64,000 nucleotides of DNA, from contig CH003245.1 in the NCBI GenBank assembly GCA_000149265.1, positions 1,709,474 through 1,773,473 of the forward strand, given 5' to 3'. The translations under genes were made by a program, and so were the position numbers. Of the stretch, positions 60,601-64,000 are shown in pieces (within the stretch, counting starts at the first letter, position 1; every line of letters starts with the position of its first letter). Source of the DNA: Ciona savignyi. Its lineage: Eukaryota; Chordata; Ascidiacea; Phlebobranchia; Cionidae. The notes beneath the pieces are model-generated. The model had not been told where the DNA came from. It saw nothing but the letters and a program-made list of their open reading frames with translations, and did no database searches.

Positions 60601-63434
60601 GACACGACAACTGTAAATTTTTAACAAGGTATAACAGCTTAATATTTGAAACGTCAAAAAGGGAAAGGGAACATGTTCTTATTACATACTTAGCTTGGTG
60701 TTGCACTGTTTTACCACATGTCTGCACAACTTACTGCAGATTATTGTTGCAGGTAGTTTATTGACAGATGGTTGGAGAGATACTGCTTGTTATTGCTTGT
60801 GGCATTTTGCAAGGTACTTAACGTACACATCCAGTGTGAGGTAATAGGTTGTACTTAGTTGAAGTAAAATTAAAGTATGATAAAAAATGAAGTATCTGCC
60901 ACATGGGCTAATTGTGCACGTTTGAACAACCACAAATTTAATCAATTAGTGCATTATACAATAATGATTCCGCAAGCATAAATTAATACAACTTTAAAAC
61001 TGTTTATACATTTTATTACGTTACGTCTTACGAGGAGCTTGTAGTTTTGTTCAGCAAAAAATAATATCTTCATTTTTTTCCATTTGTTTCATTGGGTTTG
61101 CTTTTACGTATGCAACGGGAATCCCCTTTGGGTAAATCCCCTTAATAGTCCCGGTAAGATTTAAAACTAAATTAGACATCAGCATCCAGCCTAAAAACGC
61201 CAAAATAAATGATATCCATATTTTTTTGTAGCTATATACCAGCATTGCAACCTAATTGGACATATTATTTTTATTCGGCCGGATATACATACAAGCTTAC
61301 TCGCTGTTAGGTTTATGTTTCTAAAACGCTGACACGAGAGAATAGGTTGACTATTATGTGCGGTTGTGCGCATGTGCGTATGTAAACTTAGCCTAAAACA
61401 AGAAAATAAATCATGTTTACTCATGCGAATAATCCCGATAATCGTTGGCTGTGTCCTGGGGAATTCCCCATGGCACATCCCATCAAAAATGCGTTTGATC
61501 ATGTCTGTAAATTTGTTGGAACTTAGGAATTCCGTCGGTGTGGGTTAAAACATCGTTGTTTAAGGCCAGTATGTGAAGCTCTAAATTTTCACTCTATTGG
61601 CAAACAAAGATACAAATCACACACGGATATAGCAGGACTATTGAAAGCGTTTTTCACCATAAAACAATTTTCTTGTTATACAGTACCTGTTTTGCTTCGA
61701 ACGAATTGAACTTTCGTAGGGTATTGACTAACAACATCAGATGTGCACAAGTTGTTTGGTGACGAAATTGATACCTAGAGAAATAAGAAAATGATAAACA
61801 ATTTAAAAAAAATGCTGCACTTAATAAACCAGCTTTATATTTTATACTGTCATTTTACCGTTACGACAAATTGTTCACAAACATAGTATTTTAAAGCCTA
61901 TTCACAGTGTTAATTATAACGATAAATATATAAACGAATTCTTCGCAAGGCAAGTATATAATCATATTAGATTTTTACAAAACAACAGCAATAATACAAA
62001 ATACCAACCTTGACATCTGTAGTTGAAGCTTCGTGTTTTGCCTTGGTTGTCAGCTTAATTTTGGGCCGCTTGGTTACTTTCACGGTGACGTTGGAAGCAG
62101 AGTTGGTTTCTGAATATTAATAAGTAAGTATTGAAGGCTGTGCGGCCAAAAGTTCAGAGCGAACGATTTATATATATACATGATTATATACAAAGCGTGC
62201 TAAGCATCAGATCAAAACTTGGGCCGGAAAAAAGAAAGGGCATCGTTAGGACGTTTATAAAAATTAAAAATTAAAAATCGTGTGATAATTACCTAGAAGC
62301 GAATTTTGTAACACGAATTTGTATTTACCCAACCGTGAAAAGTAGCCGCAATCGAATACCAAAGGAGCTCTTTTGATTTTCTGTGATACAAAGTTCATAA
62401 TGAATATTTATTCAGTGACAGTGACGCTTAGAAAGCATTTGTACAACTGATTAAATAATAAACTTACAGATTAATTGTAAATAAAATAGGTGTATTGTAA
62501 TGTAAAGTGTGTATAGCACAAGTGGCGTAACAGGTGGCTTTGTAAGGCTTTCACCTTTCGCAGTAACAACGACCGTAAAAACCATTAAAAGTTCGTGACT
62601 TGTTAGCTAAATGGCACTTAGAGCACATTGTACGAGAATTAGTCAGCAAGAGCCGTGTTTTCCCTTATCTCCCGATCTGTGTATTACACACTATCGAGCC
62701 TACCTTGTTTCCGTTATTTCTTGGCACGACCTGTCCAGCCAGGGGGATTCCCTCGTTCTCGAAATAAAGTTCGATTATTGCGTTCGCGGTCGCTTTGTTC
62801 GCCATAATGGTGACGTCAGAGCTTAGGGCAGTGATGCGTGATGACGACGATAAACGAAAATCGCGGGATCCCGACGAAAATACAACTAAAGGAAGGTAAA
62901 CATGAGAAATGCTTTTCTTCGAATAAAGTTAGTCAGCAAAGACAGAAATAAACAATATTCAGACGATCCGTGATCGATTTCAAGTCTAGAAACTGTTTCG
63001 AACTATTACCGTTGATAAAGCCCTGGGACTTACGATAATCGCGAGAATTGTCAAAACAAATTAAACAAAATGGATGCCTAAAAACAAAATTGTCTGTGCC
63101 CATTTTATAAGGCGCTAAGACATACAACTACCAACAATAAAAAGGATATAAGGCGAGTATTATTCCTATCGGGTTTCGGTTCGTTTGGTTGTAATTTGGA
63201 AAGTATGTAATAAAATATCGGCTGAAGCAGTAGGCTCTCTACTTAACAATACCTACCCACGTACTACCACATTGTGTTCAACTTTTTATAGCCTATATTA
63301 AGGGTCACGTTTGTCAAATAAGCGGCTTTGGTGTTCCATTTGCTTATTGGACAAGCTGTTCTCATTTAGAAATTTACAGAAAAAAATTGTAACCTACCTT
63401 GTAAGGTGACTGCCATAAAAATCAAGTTTCGCAT
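54685..63434 (-). CDS. THSD1: THSD1-like transmembrane receptor (TSP1, CUB-like)
   Basis: Exons: 63434-63398, 62885-62704, 62380-62329, 62109-62009, 61774-61687, 60610-60404, 60041-59916, 58980-58843, 58514-58330, 57919-57688, 57439-57260, 56797-56705, 55230-55121, 54804-54685. Phases agree throughout; about 616 residues. A signal peptide is split over exons 1-2. Beta-rich ectodomain segments follow (residues about 23-264). A TSP1 repeat follows at about 266-315 (WTTWSYWSQCQRPC, RRTRTC), then a CUB-like domain at about 345-448 (SGVLSSP, FIEFKLV, CGFVLLYK). The membrane segment is at about 482-504, and the cytoplasmic tail is about 112 residues. The THSD1 assignment rests on tail motifs: YYLAQRQLQLMKKLGTQDS against YRLAQQQLKEMKKKGLTET of human THSD1, and a C-terminal LLFGHLSESET block. 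Vertebrate THSD1 acts in endothelial adhesion; its role here is unknown. The CUB-like domain and short tail are departures from human. Confidence 0.75.
55359..56300 (+). mobile_element. piggyBac-type element, interrupted by a gap
   Basis: It is flanked by TTAA on both sides (55355-55358, 56301-56304). The inverted ends are CCCTTTAAACTGCCGCTGT and, at the right end, the complement of CCCTTTAACTGCCGGCTGT. The left end carries a palindrome GCTGTCGACT-CA-AGTCGACAGC (55373-55394). A plus-strand frame with MEGKNRYSDEEAALLLAD (from about 55705) looks like the acidic start of a piggyBac transposase but runs into the gap. It lies in a THSD1-like intron. Confidence 0.8.
55759..55878. other. Assembly gap (120 N) inside the piggyBac element
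   Basis: Unresolved sequence; the transposase frame enters it on the plus strand. Its real length is unknown. Confidence 0.9.
57972..58260 (+). mobile_element. SINE copy in THSD1-like intron
   Basis: It has a diverged head (GTTTGCTGGGTTAGTGCG), body (CAGCGGATTAATGGGTTCTA, CCCGACTGTGTGTGCGAGGT) and tail (CCATTCACAGGTATAAACAT). Confidence 0.65.
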
Positions 63435-64000
63435 CTCTTTACGTCCGCCAAAATTGTCACAAAATTTTACACAAAAGCAATAACACTAAACCGGTTAAAC
63501 CTGGGATTAGATTGTTAATGAACGGCTGTCTTTATCGGCCACTAAAAGTGCATGTGCCGCTAGCTGTTATGCATAATTTAACAGCATGCCATTAAGTTTT
63601 GTCGGTGACGCGGGTGAGCCATGCTCTTTACACGCAAATAAACAATTCTGGCCACTTGTCTTATTTGCCCCGTTCGTTGGTTTACACTAGAGTATTAAAG
63701 CTTGCTTATGCAGCTACAGATTATAATGGGAGTAATAGTCGGTCTTTCGCCACACGGAGTTTGTGCATAATCTAAACATGATGTACAAGCTGAACTAATG
63801 AAATTAATCTACTAAAAAGTTTCTTTCTGCAGACAGAGACAATATAACTGCCGTCAATCTCTTTATTAATTAACGAAGCCTTGGTAGTGAATTGGTAAAG
63901 TACTACGTAGGATATGTTGTCTAACATGAAAATTCCAATACATAAATTCTATTACATCACGATCAAACTATGTACTCCCATATTAACACGGCCTGTTGTC
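63435..64000. other. Upstream of the THSD1-like gene, nothing assigned
   Basis: AT-rich sequence without a convincing open frame or repeat. It presumably includes the promoter of the minus-strand THSD1-like gene. Confidence 0.4.

Overview
The window is AT-rich animal DNA with short, conserved coding exons, long repeat-filled introns and many small transposons. Three things point to a tunicate, most probably Ciona: a deuterostome-style gene set (P-glycoprotein, SLC10A7, a THSD1-like receptor), compact intron-rich genes, and a recurrent tRNA-headed SINE. The species call is an inference, not a database match. Two runs of N (6451-6550, 55759-55878) are assembly gaps. Exon models were built by hand from GT/AG sites, reading phase and, for the ABC genes, exon-by-exon comparison of two paralogs.

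Layout. (1) 1-3003, minus: 5' part of a secreted protein with a Ly6/uPAR-like domain, a sushi (CCP) domain and a vWA domain; it runs off the left edge. (2) 3004-6200: non-coding, with repeats. (3) 6201-24825, minus: ABCB-A, a full-length ABCB1 (P-glycoprotein)-type transporter with 26 inferred coding exons, one hidden in the first gap. (4) 24826-27049: intergenic. (5) 27050-45679, minus: ABCB-B, a tandem paralog with the same exon count and phases. An intronless 970-codon gene (30547-33459, same strand) is nested in its intron between exons 20 and 21. It encodes a GlnD/DUF294-like nucleotidyltransferase domain followed by duplicated TPR-like modules. (6) 45680-48972: divergent intergenic region. 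(7) 48973-53172, plus: SLC10A7 in 8 exons. (8) 53173-54684: tail-to-tail spacer. (9) 54685-63434, minus: a 14-exon THSD1-like receptor with a TSP1 repeat, an extra CUB-like domain, one membrane segment and a short tail. (10) 63435-64000: nothing assigned.

The two ABC genes are the only evident functional cluster: both should be ATP-driven membrane exporters. They differ mainly in the linker between their halves. ABCB-A keeps a basic, serine-rich segment like the phosphorylated linker of vertebrate P-glycoprotein; ABCB-B has replaced it. The other genes look like unrelated neighbours. The least explained item is the nested nucleotidyltransferase-TPR gene.

Mobile DNA is plentiful: SINE copies, two non-autonomous hAT elements with perfect 8-bp target duplications, a piggyBac-type element with TTAA ends, a long-inverted-repeat foldback element, a 466-bp direct repeat, and a perfect 26-bp inverted repeat. 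Several SINE relics occupy the same introns in both ABC paralogs, which suggests they predate the gene duplication.
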